From assembly GCA_017165825.1 (NCBI GenBank), contig CM029367.1, positions 29,182,096 to 29,246,095 of the forward strand: a DNA stretch of 64,000 nucleotides, read 5' to 3'. This document shows, in pieces, positions 34,701-45,624 of the stretch (the stretch's first letter is position 1; each line of letters begins with the position of its first letter). Under the pieces are notes generated by a model. It saw nothing but the letters and a program-made list of their open reading frames with translations. It was not told where the DNA came from and made no database searches. Source of the DNA: Hepsetus odoe. Its lineage: Eukaryota > Chordata > Actinopteri > Characiformes > Hepsetidae. Position numbers and translations under genes: made by a program.

Positions 34701-34875
34701 GCAGCAGAAGGTGTGGCTCTGGAGTCTGATCCAGGAAAACGCTCTTCAACACTTCAGGGAACACCCAGCGGTTCAGGCCGGGCTACCTGAGATGGAGCAA
34801 AGGGTGATCCAGGGTGATATCTCACCTGGACTGGCAGCTGATTTCTTGCTTAGGACCTTCAGGTCTCCACAGTAG
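26261..34875 (+). CDS. mmaa: MMAA, mitochondrial methylmalonyl-CoA mutase chaperone GTPase (6 coding exons)
   Basis: Coding exons: 26261-26654, 28388-28510, 29070-29240, 29343-29428, 31092-31241, 34588-34875, giving 403 aa (human MMAA has 418). MMAA is a G3E-family GTPase in the mitochondrial matrix that gates adenosylcobalamin delivery to, and protects, methylmalonyl-CoA mutase in propionate catabolism; human defects cause cblA methylmalonic aciduria. Visible: an N-terminus rich in R/K/S with no acidic residue in the first 30, as in a matrix-targeting signal; P-loop GPPGAGKS at 135-142; the SSCTTGGSLLGDKTRM switch region; ETVGVGQSEFAVADM; and the base-recognition motif TKSD in exon 5. Exon 1 starts at acceptor 26227 and its first ATG is 26261 (A at -3, G at +4). 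The N-terminal segment is divergent, as expected for targeting sequence. All phases agree and no lesion is seen. Confidence 0.96.
26815..27210 (+). mobile_element. Fish LINE-derived repeat (family C, L2-like tail), mmaa intron
   Basis: Contains CTGCTTGTCCTAATTCGGGTC, the 'GTTTCCTCCCACAGTCC' and 'CCCTGCGATGGACTG' blocks and ends GACCCTAATCAGGATAAGCGG. These blocks are shared by a widespread fish repeat; the L2 link is from memory. Confidence 0.6.
28671..28885 (+). mobile_element. SINE family A (plus), mmaa intron 2
   Basis: GGGCAGCGGTGGCCTAGTGG to GGGTAGTCACTTTCACTT, with both boxes intact. Confidence 0.85.
29530..29767. mobile_element. Fragments of family C repeat, mmaa intron 4
   Basis: Two fragments: 29537-29600 (CGCTTGTCCTAATTAGGGTC) and 29630-29767 (CCATCCATCCATTTTCTGCC to CATCGCAGGG). 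Confidence 0.6.
29768..29881 (-). mobile_element. SINE family A head fused to a family C tail
   Basis: CACCTTGCTCAAGGGTACCTCAGG, GGGTTCGAACCCC and CCACTAGGCCACC form the tRNA end of SINE A in minus orientation, joined without a gap to the family C piece, suggesting a composite SINE. Confidence 0.65.
31752..31778 (+). repeat. (TA)n microsatellite
   Basis: In mmaa intron 5, flanked by T runs. Confidence 0.95.
31880..32960. promoter_or_regulatory. Repeat-free block in mmaa intron 5, candidate conserved non-coding DNA
   Basis: Unique sequence without recognised repeats, including CAGCATTATAATTTCACGATG around 32233. It shows no coding signal. A regulatory role is a guess from composition. Confidence 0.25.
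33775..34007 (-). mobile_element. SINE family A (minus), mmaa intron 5
   Basis: AAGTGAAAGTGACTATTTTTG to CCCTAACCACTAGCTGCCCC. A family C scrap precedes it at 33570-33632. Confidence 0.85.
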
Positions 34876-35640
34876 AAAAGATTCAAATTCTGCAGCCTTT
34901 TCTACTTAATCTCGCTGCATCTGTAGCTCAGAAATTTTTTTGAAGAATAAATTCCAGATAGTATTCACGTGACTGGGTGTAAACAGGGTCATAGCATTCT
35001 TTTTGACCATATTAGCCTCATTGATCCCGAGTGAATCTTACTATGAACATCAGCTACGCTGCAAACGTTATTTCAACACTGGAAGGAGTTTGTGAAGAGT
35101 TTTTAATACACGAATTAAATTGGGTGCTTGCGTTATGCAGTGTGTGCTCGCTTTATGATTTTGATGTGGATCACAGGAGTGCAGTTTTAGTGATTTCTTT
35201 ACTGATATATGCAGAATTATGTCCAGGATTCTTGGTAAAGGACCTCGTTGATTGAGTGTGCTGTCCTGCAGCTCTCATGTTTGGTTGGTACCACAAAACT
35301 GAAAATGTGTACATTAAGGTTTAGTTTTTTTCAGTAGACCAAAGAGACGATTTGGAGAAACTCCTCGGATGTTAATGTTTCGGATCATGCTATAAACTGC
35401 TCGTGCGATTCAAAGTAGCACAGAACTGAATCTTTCGAAAAAAAATGTACAGTTCATTTCCGATGCCGAAGAAGCACCTCCTCCTTGTGGACTTCTGACT
35501 GGGGTGCTGTTCATTGTTGGGAAGAAAATCCACATTCTGTCTCACATCTGCTGTGACTGTGCCACATTGTTTTCACACATGCTGGATTTTAATCGTTGCA
35601 TTTTCATTTAATTGGTTAATAAAATTAACAAATTATAGAA
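34876..35640 (+). other. mmaa: mmaa 3' UTR (one of two possible ends)
   Basis: AATAAA occurs at 34946-34951, only 71 bases past the stop, and again at 35618-35623. Between them the sequence is unique and AT-rich. Either could be used. Confidence 0.4.
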
Positions 35641-36067
35641 CTTGTTAAAAGCCAAACTCATCATCTTTATCTTTGGGGTGTAATTAGGGCCTCTGCACAG
35701 GCTTCAAACGGTTAACAACTGCTTTAATAATCGTAATTTATGCTAAGATCTTTTGGCTCTGAAGTGGTTCATCATGCTCACATGCCTTTTTTTTCCTTTT
35801 TTTTCTGAACAACGGCAGCAAAAAAAAAAAAAACTTACTGAGAGGAATTTAATTACAGTAATTGACTGTTAAGAGGGCTTTTCTGTACACTTACACTTTT
35901 GTGCATGAAGTTGCAGAGCTCTTGAGCTGTGTGTTCCTTTAAGTACTAGATTATGAACTGCCTGATCTGTCTTCATCTCAGTCTTTCTTTACGTTCGTAT
36001 GTGGGGGGTTATTTTAGAGAAGAATGAATGTGTAGTTGGGGGGGAAAACATTGTACACATTCAAAAT
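35641..36067. other. Intergenic, no gene recognised
   Basis: AT-rich with A and T runs. Confidence 0.6.
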
Positions 36068-36616
36068 GTGCAGAAGTCTTGAGCCACTGTTCTTGATGTT
36101 TTATTGGGAATCGCCTTGTTGGTGCAAAAATACTATTTCATGCCTCTCAAGTAGATTCTGCCTTTGGCATATTGAGTTGATTAAATGAAAGAAATGCAAA
36201 CAAATGTTTTAGTGCTCCAGGCGGCAAAGTGTCTAAAGATACAAGGTTCTAAAAAAAGAGGTTCCAACCAATCAGCGTTCAGCATTATCAGTAAATGAAT
36301 CCCCTGATCATCTGGAATCATCTGCTCCTGTTTCTTCACTGCTTCAGGTCTTAAGTTAGATGCTTTGTTCTGCTTGAAGGTTCAGACGTAGATCACTGTG
36401 TGGATTAACCAACACAGAACTATCAAACTGCTCAGGTACAGAGACTGGACTGAAAATGAGAGACAACAACACTGTCCTTCAGGAAGATCTGGAGAACTGC
36501 TCACGTACAGAGACTGGACTGGAAATGAGAGACAACAACACTGTGCTTCAGGAAGATCTGGTTCTCTTGAAGAAAAATATAAAGAAATGAGGGATGGCTC
36601 GTGACTTTTTAGTACT
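36068..36616 (+). mobile_element. Second copy of the 69-bp-repeat transposon (2 units)
   Basis: Left end GTGCAGAAGTCTTGAGCCA matches the inverted right end near 36590-36616 (complement of GGCTCGTGACTTTTTAGTAC). The 69-bp units lie at 36426-36562. It is in the opposite orientation to the smad1 copy. Confidence 0.75.
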
Positions 36617-36819
36617 TCATTTGAAGTAGCAAGCTCATTATGAGTTTAACTTTTTTGATGATTTCACCTGCAACTTTATCCTCCTAACCGCTAGGCAAAA
36701 GAAAGACACCATACATGGACAATTGATTGCATTTGGGATTGGAGGAAATTATATATGTGTGAAAATAATTTTCTGTATTTTATAGTTTTCTTTATTTCCC
36801 AAACAAAGGTATTTTATGG

Positions 36820-37024
36820 GGGGCAGTGGTGGCATAGTGGTTAGGGACCAGGCCCCATGTTCAAAAGGTCGTGGAGCAGGTTGCCCTGATGCACCCTTGA
36901 GGTGCCGTCCCCAACACTGCTCCCCGGGCACCGAATGTATGCCTGCCCCCTGCTGCACTGTTTTTGTGGGCTAAATGCAGAAAGAGTGTTCTGGTGTGCT
37001 CATGATGACAAAATAGTCACCCTT
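36820..37024 (+). mobile_element. SINE family A (plus), diverged
   Basis: GGGCAGTGGTGGCATAGTGG to CAAAATAGTCACC. The B box is decayed. Confidence 0.75.
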
Positions 37025-37221
37025 CTGTAGAAATACCCATAGGCAAGCATTAGAGGGCGCCATAAGCTTTGAGAGAAGATGTCCATTATGTAAATAAGTC
37101 TGTCCAGTCATGGACTGCGTGTCTCGGTCCGCAGTAGAGTGTGACATGAGTCTATTGTGCTAGTGAGCCATGTAGATGTGCCTTCCTCCTTCGGCGGCAA
37201 TATTAACCTCTGTGTGTGTCT

Positions 37222-37246
37222 CCCCCTCCCCCTCCCCCTCCCCTCC
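37222..37246 (-). other. G-quadruplex-forming motif
   Basis: The minus strand has five G runs of 4-5 separated by single A bases, a strong potential quadruplex. Confidence 0.7.
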
Positions 37247-38028
37247 AATGTCCCGCTATCACCATCAGCGTCTGCCTCTGGAGGGATGTGTGGATTACTG
37301 TTAAAACTCAAGCTTGTTTTTGAAAGATGAACATGTACATATCCAGTGTCCTGGTTCTTGGTTTTCTGCAGATGAACATAGAACCAATCGCTCCAAGCTG
37401 ATTGTGTGGTTATGCATACCGGTGTGTGTGGGTGGGTGTGTGTGTCCTGTCTCTTGTGCATGTGCCCTCTGTCTTATGACTCCGTGCTGAATGCACTATG
37501 AATACTGATGGCTCCTTAAGGCCTCAGGACCACCCTCACCATCAATCACAAACAGTAGCTCTTCTCTCCTGTCGGCTAGAGAAGATTTCTCCTGATCTTA
37601 AAGGGTCTGGACTCCATCCATGAAGTGCAAATGGATTGTAGCTTTCCTGGAACGACTCTTCCATAGTCTGTCATATCACGTTAAGCTATTTTAGTCTAAA
37701 AGGCACCGTGCGTAGCCTACATATGTTTAGCATTTAGAGTGGTTTGTTCAGTGTAAGCAGAGAACCAGGGCAAGGTCTTTGAGAGGCGCTAGAGGGTTTT
37801 GCGTACAGCCAAACTCTTTTAGCCATTTTTCTCTCTCCAGTCTAAAACGTCTTTTTTGGCTTGTGACTGTGAGCAGCAACATGACTGCAGAAATATGCAA
37901 ACATGAACAATAATGATTTTTTAATTAATTAATTAATTATTTTTAACTAGGCCCTGCTTGTGATATCCTTTATTTCATTGTTAACAGGATTCTAATGCTG
38001 ACCTTGAGTCAGGTTGTGGCTATAAATA

Positions 38029-38272
38029 AGTGAAAGTGACTATTCTTATCATTGTGAGATGCAGCACAGCACACAGCGAGACACGATGAAATTCAACTTC
38101 TGCTTTTCACCCATACACACCGTGCAGCAGGGGGCAGCTATTTAAAGCGGCCGGGGAACAGTGATGGGGACGGTGCCTTTTCCAAGGGTATCTCAGGGCA
38201 ACTTACTGGACTGGGATTCGAACCCATGACTTTCCGGTCCTGGGGCCAACTACCTGACCACAAAGCCAAAAA
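38029..38272 (-). mobile_element. SINE family A (minus)
   Basis: AGTGAAAGTGACTATTCTTA to CCTGACCACAAAGCC; 98 bases before a plus copy. Confidence 0.85.
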
Positions 38273-38369
38273 TCTCACACACTCCCCGTCAGGGAATTGA
38301 ACCAGTCTTCCATGTGATAAGTGGAGATACTGTCCACTATGCTCACCCGGACTGTTTCTGAAGTAAGGG

Positions 38370-38503
38370 TTAGCAGTGGTGGCCTAGTGGTTAGGGAGTT
38401 GGCCCCAGGATTTGAAGGTCATGGGTTCAAATCCCAGACCAGTAGGTTGCCTTGAGATGCCCTTGAGCAAGGTACCGTTCCCATCATGGGCGTATGGGTG
38501 AAA
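38370..38503 (+). mobile_element. SINE family A (plus), 3'-truncated
   Basis: TAGCAGTGGTGGCCTAGTGG to TATGGGTGAAATGCG; part of the centre is deleted. Confidence 0.8.
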
Positions 38504-39039
38504 TGCGTCCTCTCCAGGGAAGGATGCTTACATAAGGAAGGATGCCACCAGCAGAGATTCCACAGGTTCTTGCTTTAATTTGCATGTTATATTGTCTTTG
38601 CCTTTTAAAAAATTGAGCACATTGTCATTCTGGGGTTTATGGGTGTTCAATGCAGTCGATTCGCCAAACAAGAATACGTTGTGACGAAAGTTTTTCTTCT
38701 TTAGTTTTGTGCTGAAGCTCTGAGATGAATGTGTCTAATGAGTAATGAAAGTTTAAAACCCATCGTTTAGCCCAGTGGAAAATCCATAACTAAATTATCA
38801 CACTCACCTCAAACCCCATCAAACGATTTAATATTGTCTCTGCTCTAACACACCTGATCCAACTCATCAGCGAGTCTCTTTGGAGTTGAACCAGGCATGT
38901 TAGGACAGGGAAGGGATGCATCTCATTTGCATGAAACAAAATGACCTTTGCTAACTTTGATTTATTGTTATAATCAACCACAACATTAAAACCAGTGACA
39001 GATGACATGATTGACATTATCTCACTGCAGTGGAATCTG

Positions 39040-39620
39040 TCTAGGTGTGGAATAAACCAGCATCACTCAGTTCTTGTAGCTGATGTGTTGGAAGGAGGGA
39101 AAAATAAAACAGCAAGCATAAGAGTGACCTAGACAAGACCCATTTGATAATATCATGCCTAGAGGAATAGTTTAGACCAGCACTAAATGTCTTATACAGA
39201 GTTAATACCTTAAAAAAATGTAGTCGGTCTGGTCTGATCCCAAAGGAGAGCCATTTGCTGAAAAAATAGATGCTGGCTGTGATAGAAGGGCATCAGATCA
39301 CACAGTGCAACACAGCTTGTTCAACATGGGGTTTGTGTGTCTCCAGGCCGGTCAGAGTGCCCTTGCTGACCCATTTCCACTGTCAAAATGGGCTTATAAG
39401 CTTCAGGACTGTCCCAAGGAGCAGAACAAAAAGGAGGCCTTCTCTGGTGAATCACTGATACTAGAAATGGTGCCAGGATGCCCTATGGGAAGAAGGCAAG
39501 CTGGCAGCGTGATGCTGTAGGCACTTTTCGGCTGGGCATCCTGAAGTCCTGGCATTCATATGGGTGTTACTTTGACACACATCTAGCACCTACTTAAACA
39601 CTGTTGCAGACCAAGTACCG
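39040..39620 (+). mobile_element. Degenerate fish DNA-transposon-like repeat
   Basis: Blocks such as GTGTGTCTCCAGGCCGGTCA, ATGGTGCCAGGATGCCCTAT and TGTTGCAGACCAAGTACC resemble a fish dispersed repeat I remember. The family name is uncertain. Confidence 0.4.
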
Positions 39621-40009
39621 GAGATATGTATAAGTAGACCACAGCTTTGTTCTTTGAGTGCATCCATTATTTTATATATACATAGGTACATATCAAAAGT
39701 GTACTAATAAAACTGCCTGTTGATCAAACGCTTGTTTATAAGGTGAAAGGAGGATGTAAGTAAGGAATATGGACTATTTTTGCTTCATCAGCTCATGCAA
39801 ACTTTAAACTTTGGGGAGAAAACTACTGATATTGGGGAGATGAACTGGTTAAAGTGGTTTCCTCACTGCAAGGAGGTTCTGGTTTTAATTCCCAGCTACG
39901 GTGCCTGGTGTCTGTGAGGAATTGGTTCTCGCAGTCCTTTGTGTGATTGCTGCATTTGGCATCATGCGTAACTACTAGAGTAGTTAATAAATCTTAAATG
40001 CTTTTACTG

Positions 40010-40540
40010 GGAAGGTGGAGTGGATAGGATGGAGGGAATGGAAATATTGAAGAGTGGCAGGAGTGATCTGTGACAAACGGTACCAGCGAGAGTAAAAGGG
40101 AAGGTTTACATGCTGGTAGTGAGACCAGCTATACAGGTTGGAGAGAGAAGTGCTGACAAAAAGACAGGAGGCGGAGCTGGAGGTGTCAGAGTTAAAGATG
40201 CTGAGATTTTCATTGGGTGTGACGAGGATGGACAGGATTAGAAATGAGTATTTTAGAGAGACAGCTCAGGTTGGACATTTTGGAGACAAAGTTAGAGAAG
40301 CAAGATTGCGTTGGTTTGGACACGTCCAGAGGAGAAACGTGGATTATACTGGGAGGAGGATGTTGAAGATGGAGCTGCCAGGAAAGAGGAGAAGAGGAAA
40401 ATCAAAGAGGAGGTTTATGGACGTGGTGAGAGAGGACATGCAGGTGGTCAGTTTGATGGAAGAAGATGCAGAAAACATAGAGATGGTTGATCTGCTGTGG
40501 TGACCCCTGACAGCAGCAACTGAAAGAGGTAGAAGAAGTC
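40010..40540 (+). pseudogene. Non-LTR retrotransposon ORF2, C-terminal end (plus)
   Basis: Reads through KRQEAELEVSELKMLRFSLG, RLRWFGHVQRRN and LPGKRRRGKSKRRFMDVVRE, the extreme C-terminus of a fish non-LTR (RTE-like) reverse transcriptase, followed by its short 3' tail. The rest of the element is absent, as usual for 5'-truncated copies. Confidence 0.75.
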
Positions 40541-40544
40541 TAGA

Positions 40545-41555
40545 GGTGGCCTGGAGAGATTATAAGAAGTGTACGTAGGATGAAACATGGGATCTGGAAC
40601 ATTGTTTTCCACAGGATGTGACTAAAGAAACTAAAATCAGCATCCACTTTGGTTCAACAGAACTCTGCTTGCCTAACATGGACGCATATGGACACAACGC
40701 CAACACCAAACCCTGCCACTCTGCATAAAGGAATTACTGTCTTTGCTTGGCAGTGTGGCTCCGTTATAGATGCTTTAGACACTTCATTCAATATTTTCCA
40801 TGTGGAACTGGAGCTGCTCTTAAGCACGGCTCAGTAGAAGCAGCAATCAGAGACTTTCGTGGTTTCATTTGAATTAGCGGATCTGATTTTGGCCCATTAA
40901 AATGAATATGCTGAGGGGAAAAAAAAAAAGTGTCATTCGAGCCTTCCCACCATGCAACTGTTCTGTGTACAGTGTGTGGAGACTGGTCACACTCCGGAGC
41001 CTGACAAAAGCCTCTGTCTCCCTGCTGTGTTTGCTGTCCTCTTCCCTTTACACACACATACACACACACCGCCTGTCTGTGACTGCTCGGCTGGCTGCCT
41101 CTCCATCTCTTTTCCTATCCCTCTCTCTCTCACACACACTCTTGTGATAAATGAGTGTGTAAAGTATTACCGCCAGGGCGGTGGGCTGTGTTTCGAAGCT
41201 GCTGCAAACGATCCCATGAGGATGAGCCTAATGGGGCTGGAGTTGTTACAGTGGGGTTTGAAGATAGCAGGCCTAGCAGGCACACTGAGGACCGAACGGT
41301 GGGGCTTTTTGCTGTAACCGAGACAGAGTTCAGCCTCCAGCTGTGAGTTAAAGTGTCACTTTTTATGGCATGAAGTATTCTTCCCATGGAAAGATCAACA
41401 ACTGCTTATGTTACTGTATCCACGTTTCATTTATATTCAATGACTGACATGCCTGGAGGTGGCGATTGCGATTAGACATCGAACGAATCCTTGTACTGCT
41501 AATGGCACTTGGGCGTGTGTCTCACTTTTTGTGTAATTCTCTCGCCTGCCTGTGG
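40545..41555. other. Intergenic, no gene recognised
   Basis: Unique DNA with short CA and CT tracts around 41050-41140. Confidence 0.6.
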
Positions 41556-41559
41556 GCTG

Positions 41560-42130
41560 TGTCTGAGTGCTGATCCTGACGAGGTAGCGCCGGGGGGAAA
41601 TAATTGGAGTTTAGCAGCGAAAGGAGGGGAACACGATTGACCTCTAGTAATGGATTTGAGTGAATAATTATTCCTAGCTACGGCTGTGGATGATGCTATC
41701 AGAGAGAGATGAATTCCGCTGAATGACTCATTGGCATAAGGGAGAAGACTGCCAGTGCTCAGTTAATGAATTCCATCTGGTCCCCATCACCAAATCAGAC
41801 TTGGATCAGACTGGGGTCTTCCAGGTTACCCTTTCCAACAGAGAATGCCCCCCTCCACCCTCCCTGGAGCCCATCCTTTGCAGCTTTGATGTAAAAATGA
41901 CCTCCTTCCACACTCAGATATGTGCATCCTCCTCGTTTGTCCTGTCAGACCCGTGGCATGATAAGCTCCTGTTCAGGATAATAAAGAAGAATCTCAAAAT
42001 GGCGGCCAGGCCTGTCCTCAGGCCGTGGAACTCAATTGTTCATAATCCTCCCCCTAATTGCTCACTTTGCCAGTTTAAGAGAAAACAGCTGCTTGCTGCC
42101 CGCAAAGCCGGTGGATCTGTTCTTAAGCAC
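41560..42130. promoter_or_regulatory. Repeat-free block, candidate conserved non-coding element
   Basis: Unique DNA with homeodomain-type cores (AATAATTATTCC, CCTAATTGC, CAATTGTTCAT) and an E-box CAGCTG near 42085. There is a fortuitous ORF at 41723-42163. A regulatory role is inferred. Confidence 0.3.
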
Positions 42131-42839
42131 ACCAGCGTAGTTTCTTATGTTCAGAATGTTTAATGTACACGGACACTCGAAGGTTTAGAATCTCTAAATC
42201 CATCTAGTTGGTAAACACAGAAGTGAAAGGTCATAAAAATGTCTATGGTCTATGGCACACTCCATACTTTTTATAGCCGTAAAACCAAAATTATAATACA
42301 TTTTAATAGTATAGCAAAAACTATATAAAAAAGACATTTTGTGCACCTCTCGAAATACTTCTGAACTAAATGTAATTAAAAGTAGCCTCAGGCAGTCATC
42401 TATGACTGCTTTTCTCACCAAATCAATCCCTTTAGCCATTAATCGGCATGAGGGAGATCAGATAATACACAAAGAGCATTGTGATTATCAGAATCAGCCA
42501 ATGAATATTTAAAAGCAGCTACACACCTTAAAAAATGCTGATATTCACTGTAAAGCCACAGTTTGAAATAACAAGAGCAGGTCCCATTTACACTGTTAGG
42601 GTAGAGGATCTTGGGACCAGGGAACCTTTAACCTCCATGAAGTATCAGGAGTTTTTTGCCAAAAAAAATGAGTACTGGGTAGAGATGGGATGTTACATGA
42701 GGACAGTAATCCAGTCAAATTTAAAAATGCCCAATGACCACAGAGGCTTTGACACAGCAAACTCATTCTCCTGACATAATCCCTATTGCAAACCTGCAAG
42801 GTGAGCTGAAGAGAAAGAAAAGACTTAAAACTGGAGAAT

Positions 42840-43420
42840 CTTCTTCTTTCGGCTGCTTCCATTTAGGGGTCGCCACAGCAAATCATTTCCATTTCTTCCA
42901 GTCTTCTGCATCTTCCTCCTTCAAACCAACCACCTGCATGTCCTCTCTCACCACCTCCTCTTCGGTCTTCCTCTTCTCCTCTTTCCTGGCAGCTCCAGCT
43001 TCAACATCCTCCTTCCAATATACTCCTCGTCTCCCCTCTGGAAATGTCCAAACCAACACAATCTTGCTTCTCTAACTTTGTCTCCAAAACGTCCAACCTG
43101 ATCTGTCCCTCTAATATACTCATTTCTAATCCTGTTCATCCTTGTCACACCCAATGAAAACCTCAACATCTTTAAATCTGACACCTCCAGCTCCGCCTCC
43201 TGTCTTTTTGACAGCACCTCTCTCTCCAACCTGTATAGTTGGTCTCACTACCAGCCTGTAAACCTTCCCTTTTACTCTCGCTGGTACCCGTCTGTCACAG
43301 ATCACTCCTGCCACTCTTCTCCACCCATTCCAACCTCTCTAACTCTCTTCTTCACCTCTCTTCCACACTCTGAGCTCATGTTGTCTTTCTCCAGTCTCAT
43401 GGGACATTACAGAAGAAGAA
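42840..43420 (-). pseudogene. Non-LTR retrotransposon ORF2, C-terminal end (minus)
   Basis: Same protein end as at 40010, with tail GGCTGCTTCCATTTAGGGG at 42853. The frame is broken near 43200. Confidence 0.75.
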
Positions 43421-44299
43421 CTGTTAATGTTGGCTCTTAGACTTCATTTGCATCTATTAAAGTTTAGAGTTTATTATTTTCACTGTGATAGAGCTAACTC
43501 GCAAAGACATTTTCTGGCCCATGTCTATCATTGGAAGCATGAATAATACCATTTGTACACAAAATCATATCTTGTCTTGAAAATGGTGCTTATATCTTTA
43601 TTGCAGTGGCAAGTGATCCCAGTCTTGAGAGTAACCGAAAGAAGACAAGAGCTTTCATGCCACAGAGGTTCAACAGCATTCCTACAGGACCTGATGCTTC
43701 GTTTTCCCAGCGGGGAAGAAAGAGACATCAAGAGAAACAGCTTTGCTCTGCTCTCTCTCTCAGAGCCTTCGTCTCTGGCCTGCAAGTGTGCTATAATAAA
43801 GCACTGGACAGCGAAAAATCACAGCTCTCCTCTCTCTCCCTCCCACCTTTCCTATCAAACAAGAGCCTCTGCTCTGTGTGTATGCATGGAGGCAGTCCAG
43901 TGAATGTGGAACTTGCTTTGATCAGGTCATGGGTTTGATCCCAGCTGATGGCTACTGCCACTGTGCCTTGAGCGAGGTGCTTATAACTGATTTGCTTCAG
44001 GAGGGAATAACCCTGCCGTTGTTTGGTGGAAGTAGCTTCAGGCAAAAGAGAAGCAACTAAATATGTTTTGTGTCTTCCAGGTTAAATGAACCCTGTGATT
44101 CTGGGAATTGTTTTGGTGTTAAGTTATAATTACAATAATTATGTAGTGTGCATTTAGTGATTTTGTGTTTTATTTTTGGCCTTTAGGACAAACTACTGTG
44201 TTACCAGTAAGCGTTCTCTTCCTTACTGCACCCAACTGGGATGGCTGGGTGTTTCATAAGAATAGACACTTAATTGTCCAACTAAATCTCCATTTCTTC

Positions 44300-44745
44300 A
44301 GAGGAGATCTCTCACACTCTCACTTATTTTCATAGCTGTTTGTTGCAGGGGGTGCTGGAGCTCATCCCAGGACACACACACACAAACACACTCACACCTA
44401 TGGGCAATTTAGCCAGTCCATGGATGGTTCCCAGAGGAAACCCATGGAGGCATTGGGAGAACATGCAAGCTTTCCACAGAAAGCTCCTGGACTATCCAAC
44501 TTAGAAATTGAACCCAGGACCTTCTCGCTGTGAGGCGACAGGACAGTGCTAACCACTGCACTGCACCGTCCCCCCGTACTAAAATCCACAGTGGCATAAC
44601 CAGCATAACCCAATTTAACTTCATTCACTCATTTTCTTAGCTGCTTGTCCTAATTATGGTTGTGTCGGTCCTGCCTGGGAATGGAACCCAGGACCTTCCC
44701 ACTGTGAGATCACCGTGCTACCCATTGTGCCATGCCCCCAACTTA
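44300..44745. mobile_element. Family C repeat fragments
   Basis: GGGGGTGCTGGAGCTCATCCC and 'AACCACTGCACTGCACCGTCC' at 44349-44573, then a second piece at 44620-44742. Confidence 0.55.
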
Positions 44746-44864
44746 AGATAAAAATTTTATACTTACTCATGTATCTATTGGTGGAATCCCATCTCCTTAA
44801 ACATGGATTTTGTTTTCCAGACCGATAACCTACATCGATAACCGACGATAACCTAATCTTTCTT

Positions 44865-45045
44865 TGTTCTGGTGTATTATTAGGACACTTGCCTATAAAC
44901 CAAGGGGCTCCGGGTTCAAATCCTACCCCCAGTACTTCCACCACTGGGTTCCTAATCAAGAAGCAAGACTCCAGTGTTGCTTCAAGGGGTCTGTCCTTGT
45001 AATATGAAAAGGAAGTCGCTCTGGATAAGGGCGCCCACTCAAACA
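44865..45045 (+). mobile_element. SINE family B (plus)
   Basis: B box CGGGTTCAAATCC and the tail GTCGCTCTGGATAAGGGCG, the tail shared by many fish SINEs. Confidence 0.65.
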
Positions 45046-45106
45046 TGATTGTCATTCTTTTGACTGAAAACAACCAGAACTAAGATCACCTTTCATATTA
45101 ATTGCA

Positions 45107-45218
45107 GTGGCAGTGCTGGTCTAGTGATTAGGGACTACACCCTAGGATTGGAAGTTTGTAGGTTCAAATCCCAGACCAGTAGGTTGACCTGAGGTACTTT
45201 TGAGTAAGGTACCGTACT
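45107..45218 (+). mobile_element. SINE family A (plus), 5' half
   Basis: GCAGTGCTGGTCTAGTGATTAGG through GAGTAAGGTACCG; the 3' half is missing. Confidence 0.75.
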
Positions 45219-45429
45219 GAAGATTTGGACCCAGATTTATTTATTTTTTTGCTATGCCTAAAAGATTGGTATGTGCTTTCAGTCTTGATTGATTGACCTG
45301 CATTGTGTCTCATTCAAAAAGCAGGCTGGGGTAAAACACTCCTCATACCTTTAGCAAAAATTAGCTAAACTATTGAAGGCAAAGTTGGAAACAGTGATAT
45401 CTAAATGCATTGATTTTGATAAAAATATT

Positions 45430-45619
45430 TACATTTATAGCATTTGGCAGATGCTCTTATCCAGAGCGACTTCCATGTCCTAACTACAGGGACAGTTCCC
45501 CTGGAGCAACTCAGGGTTAAGGGTCTTGCTCAGGAACCCGATGGTACTAGAGGTGGGATTTGAACCTGCAACCTCTTGATCCATCGGTCCGGAGGCAAGT
45601 ACCCTACCACTAGACTACT
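45430..45619 (-). mobile_element. SINE family B (minus)
   Basis: Starts at its tail (GGCAGATGCTCTTATCCAGAG) and ends at a tRNA-like head (GGGATTTGAACCTGCAACC, CCACTAGACTAC). Confidence 0.7.
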
Positions 45620-45624
45620 TTTTT

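Noticed and set aside
41723..42163. 146-aa ORF in the intergenic block
   Set aside because: Composition and motifs look non-coding; no homology recognised and no codon bias.
42535..42774. 79-aa ORF with a vague retroelement-like GPIYTVRVED segment
   Set aside because: Too short and weak to assign to a Gypsy-type protein.
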